A stretch of 36,442 nucleotides of DNA from Nitrospirota bacterium. GTDB lineage: Bacteria > Nitrospirota > Thermodesulfovibrionia > UBA6902 > DSMQ01. The notes under the pieces were generated by a model that saw nothing but the letters and a program-made list of their open reading frames with translations, was not told the DNA's origin and ran no database searches. Of this stretch, positions 15,762 to 23,743 are shown piece by piece. Every line of letters starts with the position of its first letter. Position 1 is the stretch's first letter. The stretch lies in assembly GCA_016208855.1 (NCBI GenBank), contig JACQXF010000004.1, positions 1 through 36,442 on the forward strand. Reading direction: 5' to 3'. Position numbers and translations under genes: made by a program.

Positions 15762-16793
15762 CTAAGAGTTTTTCTTTTTAAAATCTGCCATAAACTGAAT
15801 AAGCGCATCCACGCCTTCTTCCGGCATTGCATTGTATATACTTGCGCGCATACCGCCTACGGAGCGGTGTCCCTTAAGCTCCTTTAGCCCTGCTCCCTTT
15901 GCCTCATCCAAAAACTTTTTATCAAGCTCAGGGTTAGCGAGCGTAAAAGGCACATTCATCCATGAACGGCATGAAGGCTCTACCGGATTTTTATAGAAAG
16001 AGGAGTTATCTATAAAGTTATAGAGTTTCTCCGCCTTTCGCCTGTTAATCTCGGCCATTGCCTGAAGCCCGCCTTTTTGCTTAATCCATTCAAATACAAG
16101 CCCGGCTATATACCAGCCGTACGTAGGGGGCGTATTATACATAGAGTCATTCTCAGCATGAATTTTATAGCTAAACATTGTGGGTGTGCCTGCTAAAGGC
16201 TCCCCTATAAGATCTTCGCGTATAATCACAATGGTTAATCCTGCAGGCCCGATATTCTTCTGCGCGCCTGCGTAGATAAGGCCGAATTTAGAAACATTCA
16301 GGGGTCTTGAAAGTATTGTGGAAGACATGTCAGCAATCAAAGGCACGGCTCCAACATCAGGTATATTATGAAACTCCACCCCTCCTATTGTCTCATTTGG
16401 TGTGTAATGCACATAGGCAGCTTCAGGGTTAAGCCTCCATTCCGGCCGCGGCGGGATATCTGTAAAATTTTTTGCCTCGCTCGTTGCTGAAATATTTACC
16501 TTACAGAATTTTTTTGCCTCGCTTATCGCCTTTTTTGACCACTGCCCTGTATTTATATAGTCAGCGGTATCTTTACCCCTTAATAAATTCATTGCAACCA
16601 TGGCAAACTGACTTGATGCGCCGCCCTGAAGAAAAAGAACCTTATAATTAGCAGGTATTGACATTATCTCTCTTAGGTCTGCCTCTGCCTTTTGAGCAAT
16701 GGAGACAAACTCCTTGCCCCTGTGGCTCATCTCCATTACAGATGTGCCGCTTCCATTCCAGTCAAGCATCTCTTGGGCTGCCCTTTCAAGCAC
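15762..16793 (-). CDS. serC: Phosphoserine aminotransferase, start codon missing
   Basis: SerC converts 3-phosphohydroxypyruvate to phosphoserine using glutamate and PLP. The protein shows WNGSGTSVMEMSHRGKEF, LFLQGGASSQFA and the Schiff-base lysine in YAGAQKNIGPAG. The first usable start in this frame is the GTG at 16793. However, the same frame is open up to 16874 and encodes the conserved N-terminus SRVYNFSAGPAVLPKE at 16794-16841, with no ATG, GTG or TTG before it (a TTT stands where ATG is expected). Starting at the GTG would remove the SAGP loop. The gene is either mis-sequenced, uses a non-standard start, or has lost its start. Confidence 0.85.
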   Translation of the reverse strand: MLERAAQEMLDWNGSGTSVMEMSHRGKEFVSIAQKAEADLREIMSIPANYKVLFLQGGASSQFAMVAMNLLRGKDTADYINTGQWSKKAISEAKKFCKVNISATSEAKNFTDIPPRPEWRLNPEAAYVHYTPNETIGGVEFHNIPDVGAVPLIADMSSTILSRPLNVSKFGLIYAGAQKNIGPAGLTIVIIREDLIGEPLAGTPTMFSYKIHAENDSMYNTPPTYGWYIAGLVFEWIKQKGGLQAMAEINRRKAEKLYNFIDNSSFYKNPVEPSCRSWMNVPFTLANPELDKKFLDEAKGAGLKELKGHRSVGGMRASIYNAMPEEGVDALIQFMADFKKKNS

Positions 16794-17033
16794 CTCTTTC
16801 GGAAGTACTGCGGGCCCGGCGCTGAAATTATATACACGTGAAAAGTATAAGTTATGTGGATCTTTTGTTGATAATTATTACAGATGTTTCAAGTTTAAAA
16901 GCGTATCATTTTAGGTCTCTTTTGTCAAGAATGTATTAGTAAGACTATCAAGACAATATCAACATCTCTTTTCTTTTATTATTCAACTCATTTTTATATA
17001 ATTAACAAATCCAACAAACAATATTACTCCTAC

Positions 17034-17062
17034 TTAAAGTCTTTTATATTTAAAAATATAAT
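17034..17062 (+). promoter_or_regulatory. Promoter of the M29-type aminopeptidase gene
   Basis: A perfect -10 box TATAAT (17057-17062) follows a weak -35 TTAAAG (17034-17039) by 17 bases. Transcription would begin near 17069, shortly before the GATAAGG ribosome site and the ATG at 17083. The divergent serC promoter should lie in the same 240-base AT-rich spacer, where I see no clear second one. Confidence 0.5.
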
Positions 17063-17082
17063 AATTAAAGAAAGATAAGGAT

Positions 17083-18177
17083 ATGGATAAAAAGATAAGG
17101 GACTCGATAATAAAAAATATCTACAATGTAAATCTTAATGTAAAGAAAAATGAAAAAGTTCTGATTTTTACAGATGGCCATAGCAAAGACTTAACTCAGA
17201 TTACAAAACTTATTGCAACATTCGGGAAGAGTTTCACAGATAAGGTTATATATACTCAATACAAAGAAACAGGAGGCCCCGGGATAGAGCCGCCTGAATC
17301 TCTATGGATAAAGGCATTTGGAAAAGACGCTGTAAAAGAGCTTAAGAGAGAAAAACTCCTCACACCCCTGCTTAATAAGAAAATAGACGATATTCAGTTA
17401 AAAAAGATAGAAAAAATCATAAAAAAATTTAAAAAAGGCGCAGTCAACACTGTTATAGCCCTTTCTCATTACTCCACAACCCACACAAGATTCAGGAATC
17501 TTCTTACAAATATATGCGGCGCAAGATACGCAAGCATGCCCCTGTTTGAAGAGTCTATGCTTTATAGCGCAATGAATGTCAACTATAAGGAGATACAGAA
17601 GAGGACAAAAAAGATAACAGAAACACTAAATAAGGCAGAGGCTATTGAGATTAAAACCCCAAACGGAACGCACATTATATTTTCAAAGCATGGAAGAGAC
17701 GCAAAGGCAGATACAGGAATTATTACAAAAAAAGGCACTTACAGCAACCTCCCTGCAGGGGAGAGCTTCTTTGCCCCCCTTGAAGGCACTGCAGAGGGAA
17801 GGCTTGTGCTTGAATGGGCGCCTACAAGGAGACTTAAAAACCCGGTAGTACTTGATGTTAAACAAGGAATGGTAGTCAGGATAAAAGGCAAAGAAGAATA
17901 CGTAGAGTTTCTCAGGAAGAAACTCTCTGAGAGGCGTGACAATGCAAACATTGCAGAGCTTGGCATAGGAACAAATGATAAGGCAGCAAGGCCTGATAAT
18001 ATCCTTGAATCTGAAAAGATCCTTGGAACCATACACATTGCCCTTGGAGACAACAGCTCTTTTGGCGGCAAGGTAAGCACGCCATTTCATCAGGACTTTA
18101 TATTTTTTAAGCCTACGGTAAGGATTGTTTATAAGGATAAAAGCAAAAAGCTGCTTATAAAAAATGGCGTGTTATAA
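17083..18177 (+). CDS. Aminopeptidase-like protein (M29 / thermophilic metalloprotease family)
   Basis: The C-terminal half carries the M29 metal-binding layout: NLPAGE (about residue 222), AELGIGTN (about 290), EKILGTIHIALGDN (about 307-320) and the H-x-D in PFHQDFIFF (about 340). These bind two metal ions in aminopeptidase T/AmpS-type enzymes that cleave N-terminal residues from peptides. The N-terminal half (about 1-200) is lysine-rich and diverged. The length of 364 residues is slightly below typical. nrdJ follows after eight bases. Confidence 0.8.
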   Translation: MDKKIRDSIIKNIYNVNLNVKKNEKVLIFTDGHSKDLTQITKLIATFGKSFTDKVIYTQYKETGGPGIEPPESLWIKAFGKDAVKELKREKLLTPLLNKKIDDIQLKKIEKIIKKFKKGAVNTVIALSHYSTTHTRFRNLLTNICGARYASMPLFEESMLYSAMNVNYKEIQKRTKKITETLNKAEAIEIKTPNGTHIIFSKHGRDAKADTGIITKKGTYSNLPAGESFFAPLEGTAEGRLVLEWAPTRRLKNPVVLDVKQGMVVRIKGKEEYVEFLRKKLSERRDNANIAELGIGTNDKAARPDNILESEKILGTIHIALGDNSSFGGKVSTPFHQDFIFFKPTVRIVYKDKSKKLLIKNGVL

Positions 18178-18185
18178 TTTTCTTA

Positions 18186-19925
18186 ATGGAGCTTACTGAA
18201 AATGCCGTCACAGTCATAAGAAGCCGCTACCTGCTTAAAGACGCAGAAGGACGTATAAGGGAAACCCCTGAGGAGATGCTTAGGAGGGTTGCCGGGACAG
18301 TTGCATCATCTGAAGCCCTTTACGGAAAAGACCGCGGAGAGTGGGAGAAAAAATTCTATGACATAATGGATAACCTTTTGTTTCTTCCAAACACCCCCAT
18401 GCTTATTAACGCAGGCAAGGAGCTTGGGCAGCTTGCCGCCTGTTTTGTCCTTCCCGTAGATGATTCCATGAAGAGCATCTTTGATTCTCTTAAAAACGCT
18501 GCGCTTATACTGCAAAGCGGAGGCGGCACAGGTTTTTCCTTCTCAAAACTAAGGCCAAGGGCTGATATTGTGAAATCAACAGGCGGCATCGCCAGCGGAC
18601 CGGTTTCATTTATGAGGATATACAACACAGCCACAGAGGTCATAAAGCAGGGAGGCGCAAGAAGAGGCGCCAATATGGGAATCCTCAGGGTTGATCACCC
18701 TGATATTTTGGAGTTCATCAGGATAAAGAGAAATGAGAGAGAGCTCACAAACTTTAATATCTCGGTTGCAGTGACAGACGCCTTTATGAAAGCCCTGAAG
18801 AATGATTTGGAGTATGACCTGATAAACCCGCGCAGCGGCAATGTCTCAGGCCGTCACAAGGCAAAAGAGGTCTTTAAGGAGATAGTAGAGAGCGCATGGG
18901 AAACAGGGGACCCCGGGCTTATATTTATTGACAGGATAAACAGGGACAACCCCACTCCTCATATAGGCACAATAGAAAGCACAAACCCCTGCGGGGAACA
19001 GCCGCTTCTGCCGTTTGAGGCATGCGTGCTCGGGTCAATAAATTTGGCAAAAATGCTAAAAGATAGAACACAGAGCACAGAACATAGAGCACAGACATAT
19101 GAAATTGACTGGCCGCTTCTTGCATCTATTGTGAAGATAACTGTTAGATTTCTTGATAATGCCATAGATGCAAACAGATACCCTGTCCCTGATATAGAGA
19201 AGATGCATAAAGGCAATAGAAAAATAGGGCTTGGCGTTATGGGCTGGGCTGACATGCTGATAAAATTAGGCATAAGGTACAACTCTAAAAAGGCCTTTAG
19301 CCTTGCCCGCGAGGTGATGAGCTTTATACGCGACAATGCAAGAGAGGCCTCTTCAGCTCTTGCGAGGGAGCGGGGTGCGTTTCCAAATTTCAAGGGCTCT
19401 ATTTATGATACGCCTGAAATTAATGCAAAAGGCGGCCTAAGAAACGCGACCACAACAACCATTGCGCCTACGGGCAGCCTCTCTATAATTGCAGGCTGTT
19501 CAAGCGGCATAGAGCCCCTCTTTGCAATAGCCTATCGCAGAAAGGCGGTTGATACAGAACTTCATGTAATACACCAGTATTTTTTAGAGGTTGCAAAAGA
19601 GCGGGGATTCTACAGCCCTGAACTTATTGAGAGGATTACCAAGCAAGGCACGTTAAGGGGCATTAAGGAGGTTTCGCAGGATGTGAAAAGATTGTTTGTC
19701 ACAGCCCATGAGATAGCTCCTGAGGAGCACATAGAAACTCAGGCAGCCTTTCAGGAGTTTACGGATAATGCCGTATCAAAGACTATTAACTTAAGGCAGA
19801 GGGCCTCAAGAGAGGATGTGGGGCTGGCATTTATGCTTGCCTATGAGAAGGGATGTAAAGGCATCACTGTATTCAGGTACGGCTCCAAAGGAGGGCCTTT
19901 AGTGAAGTTTGAAGAAGGGGATTAA
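18186..19925 (+). CDS. nrdJ: Adenosylcobalamin-dependent (class II) ribonucleotide reductase
   Basis: This enzyme reduces ribonucleotides to deoxyribonucleotides with B12 as radical source, so it needs no oxygen. The first redox cysteine is in LAACFVLP, the radical cysteine in NPCGEQ, and the second redox cysteine 11 residues later in EACVLGSINL. A PTGSLSIIAGCSSGIEP loop follows. At 579 residues it ends soon after GCKGITVFRYGS and lacks the C-terminal paired cysteines that re-reduce many class II enzymes. After LAKMLKD lies a 12-residue in-frame insertion (RTQSTEHRAQTY) encoded by an ACAGAGCACAGAACA-type simple repeat at 19065-19096. The gene overlaps the convergent coaD end by four bases. 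Confidence 0.93.
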   Translation: MELTENAVTVIRSRYLLKDAEGRIRETPEEMLRRVAGTVASSEALYGKDRGEWEKKFYDIMDNLLFLPNTPMLINAGKELGQLAACFVLPVDDSMKSIFDSLKNAALILQSGGGTGFSFSKLRPRADIVKSTGGIASGPVSFMRIYNTATEVIKQGGARRGANMGILRVDHPDILEFIRIKRNERELTNFNISVAVTDAFMKALKNDLEYDLINPRSGNVSGRHKAKEVFKEIVESAWETGDPGLIFIDRINRDNPTPHIGTIESTNPCGEQPLLPFEACVLGSINLAKMLKDRTQSTEHRAQTYEIDWPLLASIVKITVRFLDNAIDANRYPVPDIEKMHKGNRKIGLGVMGWADMLIKLGIRYNSKKAFSLAREVMSFIRDNAREASSALARERGAFPNFKGSIYDTPEINAKGGLRNATTTTIAPTGSLSIIAGCSSGIEPLFAIAYRRKAVDTELHVIHQYFLEVAKERGFYSPELIERITKQGTLRGIKEVSQDVKRLFVTAHEIAPEEHIETQAAFQEFTDNAVSKTINLRQRASREDVGLAFMLAYEKGCKGITVFRYGSKGGPLVKFEEGD

Positions 19926-20410
19926 TACCCTTCTCTATATTTATTTTTCAGCGCCTTTTCCACTGCCTCCGGCACAAGTCCTTTAACAGAGCCCCCGAAT
20001 GATACAACCTCTTTAACCATTGTAGAGCTTAAAAAAGTATACTCCTCAGAAGGCATCATAAAGACAGTCTCTATGTTTGTATCAAGCCTCCTGTTCATAA
20101 GCGCCATCTGAAGCTCATACTCAAAATCTGACACGGCCCTGAGCCCCCTTATTATGGCGGTTCCCTTTCTCTGCTTAACATAGTCCACCAGAAGCCCTGT
20201 AAAAGCCTCTACCCTGGCTTTTTTAAATTTTTTGACAGAGGAAGTGATGAATTGAATTCTCTCCTCAAGAGTAAAGAGCGGCTGTTTTCTTGGAGTCGGG
20301 GCAACAGCAATTATTACCTCATCAAAAATCTTAATGGTTCTCTGGATGAGGTCTATGTGCCCGTTGGTAATAGGGTCAAATGTCCCAGGATATATAGCCC
20401 GGCTACTCAT
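19922..20410 (-). CDS. coaD: Phosphopantetheine adenylyltransferase
   Basis: CoaD transfers AMP to 4'-phosphopantetheine in the penultimate step of CoA synthesis. The nucleotidyltransferase motif YPGTFDPITNGHIDLI is at the N-terminus, RGLRAVSDFEYE is at about residue 90, and EEYTFLSSTMVKEV follows. The length of 162 residues is normal. Its start overlaps the end of rsmD by eight bases, the common rsmD-coaD pair. Confidence 0.97.
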   Translation of the reverse strand: MSSRAIYPGTFDPITNGHIDLIQRTIKIFDEVIIAVAPTPRKQPLFTLEERIQFITSSVKKFKKARVEAFTGLLVDYVKQRKGTAIIRGLRAVSDFEYELQMALMNRRLDTNIETVFMMPSEEYTFLSSTMVKEVVSFGGSVKGLVPEAVEKALKNKYREGY

Positions 20411-20930
20411 TATCAGCCTCCTTATATAGAGTTAACACAGTATCGCCATATCTGTAGTCTCTTAAAAGCCTTAACCTGCCAAATTCAGCGGGTAGATTTT
20501 TTTTAACAAAATGTTCAGCCACCAAAACGCCGCCTTTGGCAAGCAGCCTTATCTGTCCGAGCATGTTTAATGCCTCTGTTATCTCGGCAGTATGATATGG
20601 CGGATCAAGAAATATTATATCAAATACCCTGCCTTTTAGCTCCCTGTCTGAAAGGCAGGCGAGGACCTTTTTTGTTATAACCAATGACTTATCTGACAGC
20701 CTTAAGGCCGTAAGTTTCTGCTTTATATCCTCAGCATAATCCCTGCCTGCCTCAACAAATACTACTTCCTCTGCCCCAAGCCTCAGGGCATCTATCCCTA
20801 TGGCGCCTGTTCCTGCATAAAGGTCAAGGAAAGAGGCCCCTCTAACTTTATCTCTCAGGATATTAAAAAGGGCCTCTCTAACCTTTGCGCTTGTAGGCCT
20901 AAGAGACTTATGCGATGGCAGTTTCTTCAT
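20403..20930 (-). CDS. rsmD: 16S rRNA (guanine(966)-N(2))-methyltransferase
   Basis: RsmD methylates G966 of 16S rRNA in the small subunit. The class I methyltransferase motifs are DLYAGTGAIGIDALRLGA and the catalytic FLDPPY. The protein begins MKKLPSHKSLRPTSAKVREALFN. Homologues normally have another 10-20 residues with a RIIxGxxxGRKL strand before this point, and the upstream frame does not encode it. The N-terminus is thus shorter than expected, a true truncation or a sequence error near 20930. coaD follows with an eight-base overlap. Confidence 0.88.
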   Translation of the reverse strand: MKKLPSHKSLRPTSAKVREALFNILRDKVRGASFLDLYAGTGAIGIDALRLGAEEVVFVEAGRDYAEDIKQKLTALRLSDKSLVITKKVLACLSDRELKGRVFDIIFLDPPYHTAEITEALNMLGQIRLLAKGGVLVAEHFVKKNLPAEFGRLRLLRDYRYGDTVLTLYKEADNE

Positions 20931-21104
20931 TTGACAAGGGAATAAATGTTATGTGATAATTATTCATCTTTTATTCATAATCCTGTATTATTATACTTTC
21001 AAATAAAAAATAAACTAAAGGGAGGTGGGAATACCGCTAAAGAGCAGAAAAAAACAATTATTGACTTTAAGCGAATCTATTTAATTAAGTTAAGGAGGGG
21101 TTGT

Positions 21105-21614
21105 ATGAGAATATTGAGAATACTTATTGTGCTTTGTGTTATGGCAGTGATGGCGCTTCCTGCATATGCAAATGATGCAGAGCTTGCCGCAAAGATAAAT
21201 ACTGTGTTAAGCAAAGGCCAGGAAAACGGCAATTACCTTGTAGGAGCAGACGATGTCTATATGTGGATAAAGATGAAGAAGACAGACTTTCAGGTTGTTG
21301 ATGTCAGAGTCCCTGCTGATGCAAATATGTTTAAGGCCGGACACATTCCCGGCGCTATCTATATCCCCTATGATGAGATAGCCAAGCCGGAGAATCTTAA
21401 AAAGCTTCCAAAAGACAAAAAGATAGTTCTTGTATGTCACGCTGGTATGACAGAGATATTGCCTTTAGTTCCCCTTAGACTGCTGGGATATGATGCCTAT
21501 GCTATGATTCTTGGCATGTCAGGATGGCAGAAGGATTATCCTGCTGCTGAATGGCTGAAAGGAATTTTAGAGGCGCCAAAGACAAAAAACTATCCGATTG
21601 AAAGCGGACAATAA
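21105..21614 (+). CDS. Exported single-domain rhodanese
   Basis: A start at 21105 is chosen because a strong AAGGAGGGG ribosome site precedes it and the protein then begins with a clean signal peptide (MRILRILIVLCVMAV to about residue 23). The rhodanese domain shows VVDVR, AGHIPGAIYIPYDEI and the active-site loop VCHAGMTE with Cys111. Rhodaneses carry a persulfide on this cysteine and pass sulfane sulfur to acceptors. It is the first gene of a sulfur cluster with an exported small protein, a YeeE/YedE transporter and TusA. A roughly 170-base leader separates it from the divergent rsmD. Confidence 0.88.
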   Translation: MRILRILIVLCVMAVMALPAYANDAELAAKINTVLSKGQENGNYLVGADDVYMWIKMKKTDFQVVDVRVPADANMFKAGHIPGAIYIPYDEIAKPENLKKLPKDKKIVLVCHAGMTEILPLVPLRLLGYDAYAMILGMSGWQKDYPAAEWLKGILEAPKTKNYPIESGQ

Positions 21615-21641
21615 AAAAATTATAAAGGAGGATTAAGAACA

Positions 21642-22097
21642 ATGAAGAGCGTAAAAATATTAATAGTAATGATAGTCGCAGCAGCCTTTTTAGTGGCAGG
21701 AGTAAATGCCTTTGCCGATAAGGCAGCAAAACCGGCAGCAAAGGCAGCTTTTAAATGGACACCGACAAAGGCAGGCGCCACAAAGGCAGAAGCGCCAATA
21801 GGAAAGGCAGTGATGTGTCCTTTTGAGTTTTCCGGTATAGATGCCAAGGCCACAAAGAAGGTAAAGCTTTCCATAAAGGATGAAAATATTGCAAAGATGG
21901 GCATTGTTATAGATAATGAAGAGGTGGATGTAAAGGACGGCAAGGCAGCAGCATCCGCTATGATCTCAATTGCAAAGGGCACAAAGCAGGGCAGCTATGA
22001 CCTTACAATCGTTGCAAAAGACGCAGCTACAGGAGCAGTAATAGGCGAGGGAGTCATCCCTGTTCAGGTTATTGCTAAAAGCGCAGTCGGCTGCTAA
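21642..22097 (+). CDS. Exported small protein with C-terminal cysteine, SoxY-like carrier candidate
   Basis: I recognise no named family. The 151-residue protein has a signal peptide (to about residue 26, ending VNAFA), a Lys/Ala-rich linker (about 26-56) and a predicted beta-sandwich (about 57-146) whose strands alternate like an Ig fold, with KQGSYDLTIVAKDA near the end. It has two cysteines: C59 (VMCPFEF) and the very last residue, C151 (AVGC). SoxY, the periplasmic sulfur carrier, is also an Ig-like fold with a cysteine in a flexible C-terminal GGCGG tail, so a carrier role is suggested. It lies 27 bases after the rhodanese with a strong AAAGGAGG site. This role is inference. Confidence 0.75.
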   Translation: MKSVKILIVMIVAAAFLVAGVNAFADKAAKPAAKAAFKWTPTKAGATKAEAPIGKAVMCPFEFSGIDAKATKKVKLSIKDENIAKMGIVIDNEEVDVKDGKAAASAMISIAKGTKQGSYDLTIVAKDAATGAVIGEGVIPVQVIAKSAVGC

Positions 22098-22122
22098 TAA
22101 CATATTAGTAGTAAATAGTTAG

Positions 22123-22160
22123 TAGTTAAGGGCTGGGATATGCAGCCCTTAACTATTTTT
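22123..22160 (+). terminator. Rho-independent terminator after the carrier-like gene
   Basis: TAGTTAAGGGCTG (22123-22135) and CAGCCCTTAACTA (22143-22155) form a perfect 13-bp stem with a seven-base loop, followed by TTTTT. It should end or attenuate the rhodanese transcript before the transporter gene. Confidence 0.88.
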
Positions 22161-22184
22161 ATTAGTAGATGCTTATCCTACAGA

Positions 22185-22214
22185 TTCCCTGTCCCGATGT
22201 TTCGGGACAGGGAA
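22185..22214. repeat. Strong hairpin in the leader of the YeeE/YedE gene
   Basis: TTCCCTGTCCCGA (22185-22197) and TCGGGACAGGGAA (22202-22214) are perfectly complementary with a four-base loop. No T run follows, so it is not a terminator. It ends 24 bases before the chosen ATG and could be a processing or mRNA-stability element, or a dispersed palindrome. Confidence 0.65.
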
Positions 22215-22238
22215 GATCAAATTCAGGGGGTAGTAGAG

Positions 22239-23336
22239 ATGGAAGAACAGCTGCAGAATATGTCCATGCTAACAGTTATTTCAGGATTGCTTATTGGGCT
22301 TTTCTTTGGATTTGTACTTCAGCGGGGCAGGTTTTGTGTAAACACCGCCTTTAGAGACGTTATCTTCGTAAAGGACTTCACAATGTTTCGCGCCTACATC
22401 CTTGCATTGCTTGTGGTGACTATAGGCGCAAATATTCTTGAGGATATGGGATTTATTTTTGAGCTGAGAAGGCAGGAGTTTGCCCCTCTGGCAAACATAT
22501 TGGGCGGTTATGTCTTTGGTCTGGGCATTGTCCTTGGAGGCGGATGCGGAAGCGGCATACTCTATAGAACTGGTGAAGGGCTCATGGCTGCATGGGTCGC
22601 GGTATTTGGATTCTCTTTCGGTATTATGATGACACTGCACGGAGTTTTAAATCCTATATATGTTTTCTTAAGAAGCTTTAAATTATCAATTGCCGAAAAG
22701 CCTAACCCTGCCCTTTGGGATATATTTGGAAGCATGCCTATGCAGATAGCAGGCAAAGAAATTGACCTTATGAAGTGGATTATTATAGCGCTTCTTTCTT
22801 TAGCAGCAGCAATTTTTGTTTTTAAAGGCAAACCATTCAGCCCCGGTAAATCAAGAGGCTTTTCATGGTCATTTACAGGGCTGCTTGTCGGCATACTGGC
22901 TATCGCTGCATGGTGGGTCTCTGACCTGCTTGGCGGAGGCGCAAGGGGGCTTTCCTTTACAGGACCTCTTAAAGAAGCCACTATGACCCTTCTCACAGGG
23001 GAGGCGCGGGCAAATGATACTATGTATTTGCTTGGACCTTTTAAGACTACATGGGCTGCTCTTTATGTAGTTGGGGTGCCGTTTGGAGCATATCTCAGTG
23101 CAAGGATATTAAAGGAGTTTAAGTGGAAGACCCCTCCTGCCGAGGAGCTGCTTACCGTGTTAGGAGGCAGTCTCTTAATGGGAATAGGCGCTGCTATAGG
23201 CGGAGGCTGCAATGTCGGACAGGGGTTGACAGGATTTTCGAGTCTGGCAATCTCCAGTATTACAGCCACAATATTTATAATACTTGGCAACTGGACAATG
23301 GTTTACTTTAAGTTTATAAAACCAATGCAAGACTAA
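22239..23336 (+). CDS. YeeE/YedE-family sulfur compound transporter
   Basis: The 365-residue membrane protein has about nine to ten hydrophobic segments and the cysteine motifs of the YeeE/TsuA family, which imports thiosulfate through relayed contacts with conserved cysteines: QRGRFCVNTAFRD, GGGCGSGILYRTGEG and GGGCNVGQGLTG. The start at 22239 is preferred over an in-frame one at 22140, because a GGGGG-TAG-type site precedes it and the longer version would translate the leader hairpin and terminator. The neighbours (exported rhodanese, carrier-like protein, TusA) point to sulfur uptake. Which compound moves cannot be told. Confidence 0.88.
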   Translation: MEEQLQNMSMLTVISGLLIGLFFGFVLQRGRFCVNTAFRDVIFVKDFTMFRAYILALLVVTIGANILEDMGFIFELRRQEFAPLANILGGYVFGLGIVLGGGCGSGILYRTGEGLMAAWVAVFGFSFGIMMTLHGVLNPIYVFLRSFKLSIAEKPNPALWDIFGSMPMQIAGKEIDLMKWIIIALLSLAAAIFVFKGKPFSPGKSRGFSWSFTGLLVGILAIAAWWVSDLLGGGARGLSFTGPLKEATMTLLTGEARANDTMYLLGPFKTTWAALYVVGVPFGAYLSARILKEFKWKTPPAEELLTVLGGSLLMGIGAAIGGGCNVGQGLTGFSSLAISSITATIFIILGNWTMVYFKFIKPMQD

Positions 23337-23354
23337 GAGGGTTGTCAGATGATA

Positions 23355-23419
23355 GAATTCAGAATACAGCAGTCGGAATAAATTTTATGCTGAATTCTGG
23401 CTCCTGACTACTGTATTCT
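23355..23419. repeat. Imperfect inverted repeat between the transporter and tusA
   Basis: AGAATACAGCAGTCGGA (23361-23377) pairs imperfectly with TCCTGACTACTGTATTCT (23402-23419). A second pair, GAATTCAG (23355-23362) and CTGAATTC (23390-23397), is nested with it. There is no T run. The words resemble those in other spacers of the window, so a dispersed repeat is likelier than a regulator. Confidence 0.5.
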
Positions 23420-23493
23420 ATAACTCAAAAGGGCCGCTCTATACGAGCCTGTGGCTATGTTCTAATTATTTTGGTTAACAGTGTTTAAAAGCA

Positions 23494-23727
23494 ATGTCTG
23501 AATGCAAGATAGACAGGGTCATTGATGTAAAGGGGATTACGTGCCCAAAATCCTTAATAATCGCTACTAATACCCTGAAGTCAATGGCAAAGGGCCAGTG
23601 CCTTAAAATTATTTGCGGCGATGGCAGCATTAAGCACAATCTGCCTGCTGTCTGCAAAAAAAGCGGATTTACAATATTAGAGACAAAAGAGGAAGACGGC
23701 GTAGTAAGTTTTATTATCCAGAGATAG
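23494..23727 (+). CDS. TusA/SirA-family sulfur carrier protein
   Basis: The 77-residue protein has the TusA fold pattern: DVKGITCPKSLI with the sulfur-binding Cys17 in the CPxS/P motif, a following helix and a beta-rich C-terminus. TusA proteins accept persulfide sulfur in the cytoplasm and pass it on to tRNA thiolation, molybdopterin or dissimilatory sulfur enzymes. It lies just after the transporter, consistent with receiving imported sulfur, and only 16 bases before the trigger factor gene. Confidence 0.9.
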   Translation: MSECKIDRVIDVKGITCPKSLIIATNTLKSMAKGQCLKIICGDGSIKHNLPAVCKKSGFTILETKEEDGVVSFIIQR

Positions 23728-23743
23728 ATTGCGAGGGGTATAA

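Noticed and set aside
20946..21104. Longer start for the rhodanese gene at 20946
   Set aside because: The extension has no ribosome site, would put about 53 residues before an otherwise clean signal peptide, and crosses the likely promoter region. The ATG at 21105 has a strong AAGGAGGGG site.
21010..21104. Riboswitch in the leader of the rhodanese gene
   Set aside because: The GGGAGGTGGGAATACC stretch looked structured, but I could not build a known riboswitch core or a paired terminator.
22140..22238. Longer start for the YeeE/YedE gene at 22140
   Set aside because: It would translate the second arm of the terminator and the 13-bp leader hairpin. The ATG at 22239 fits the family start better.
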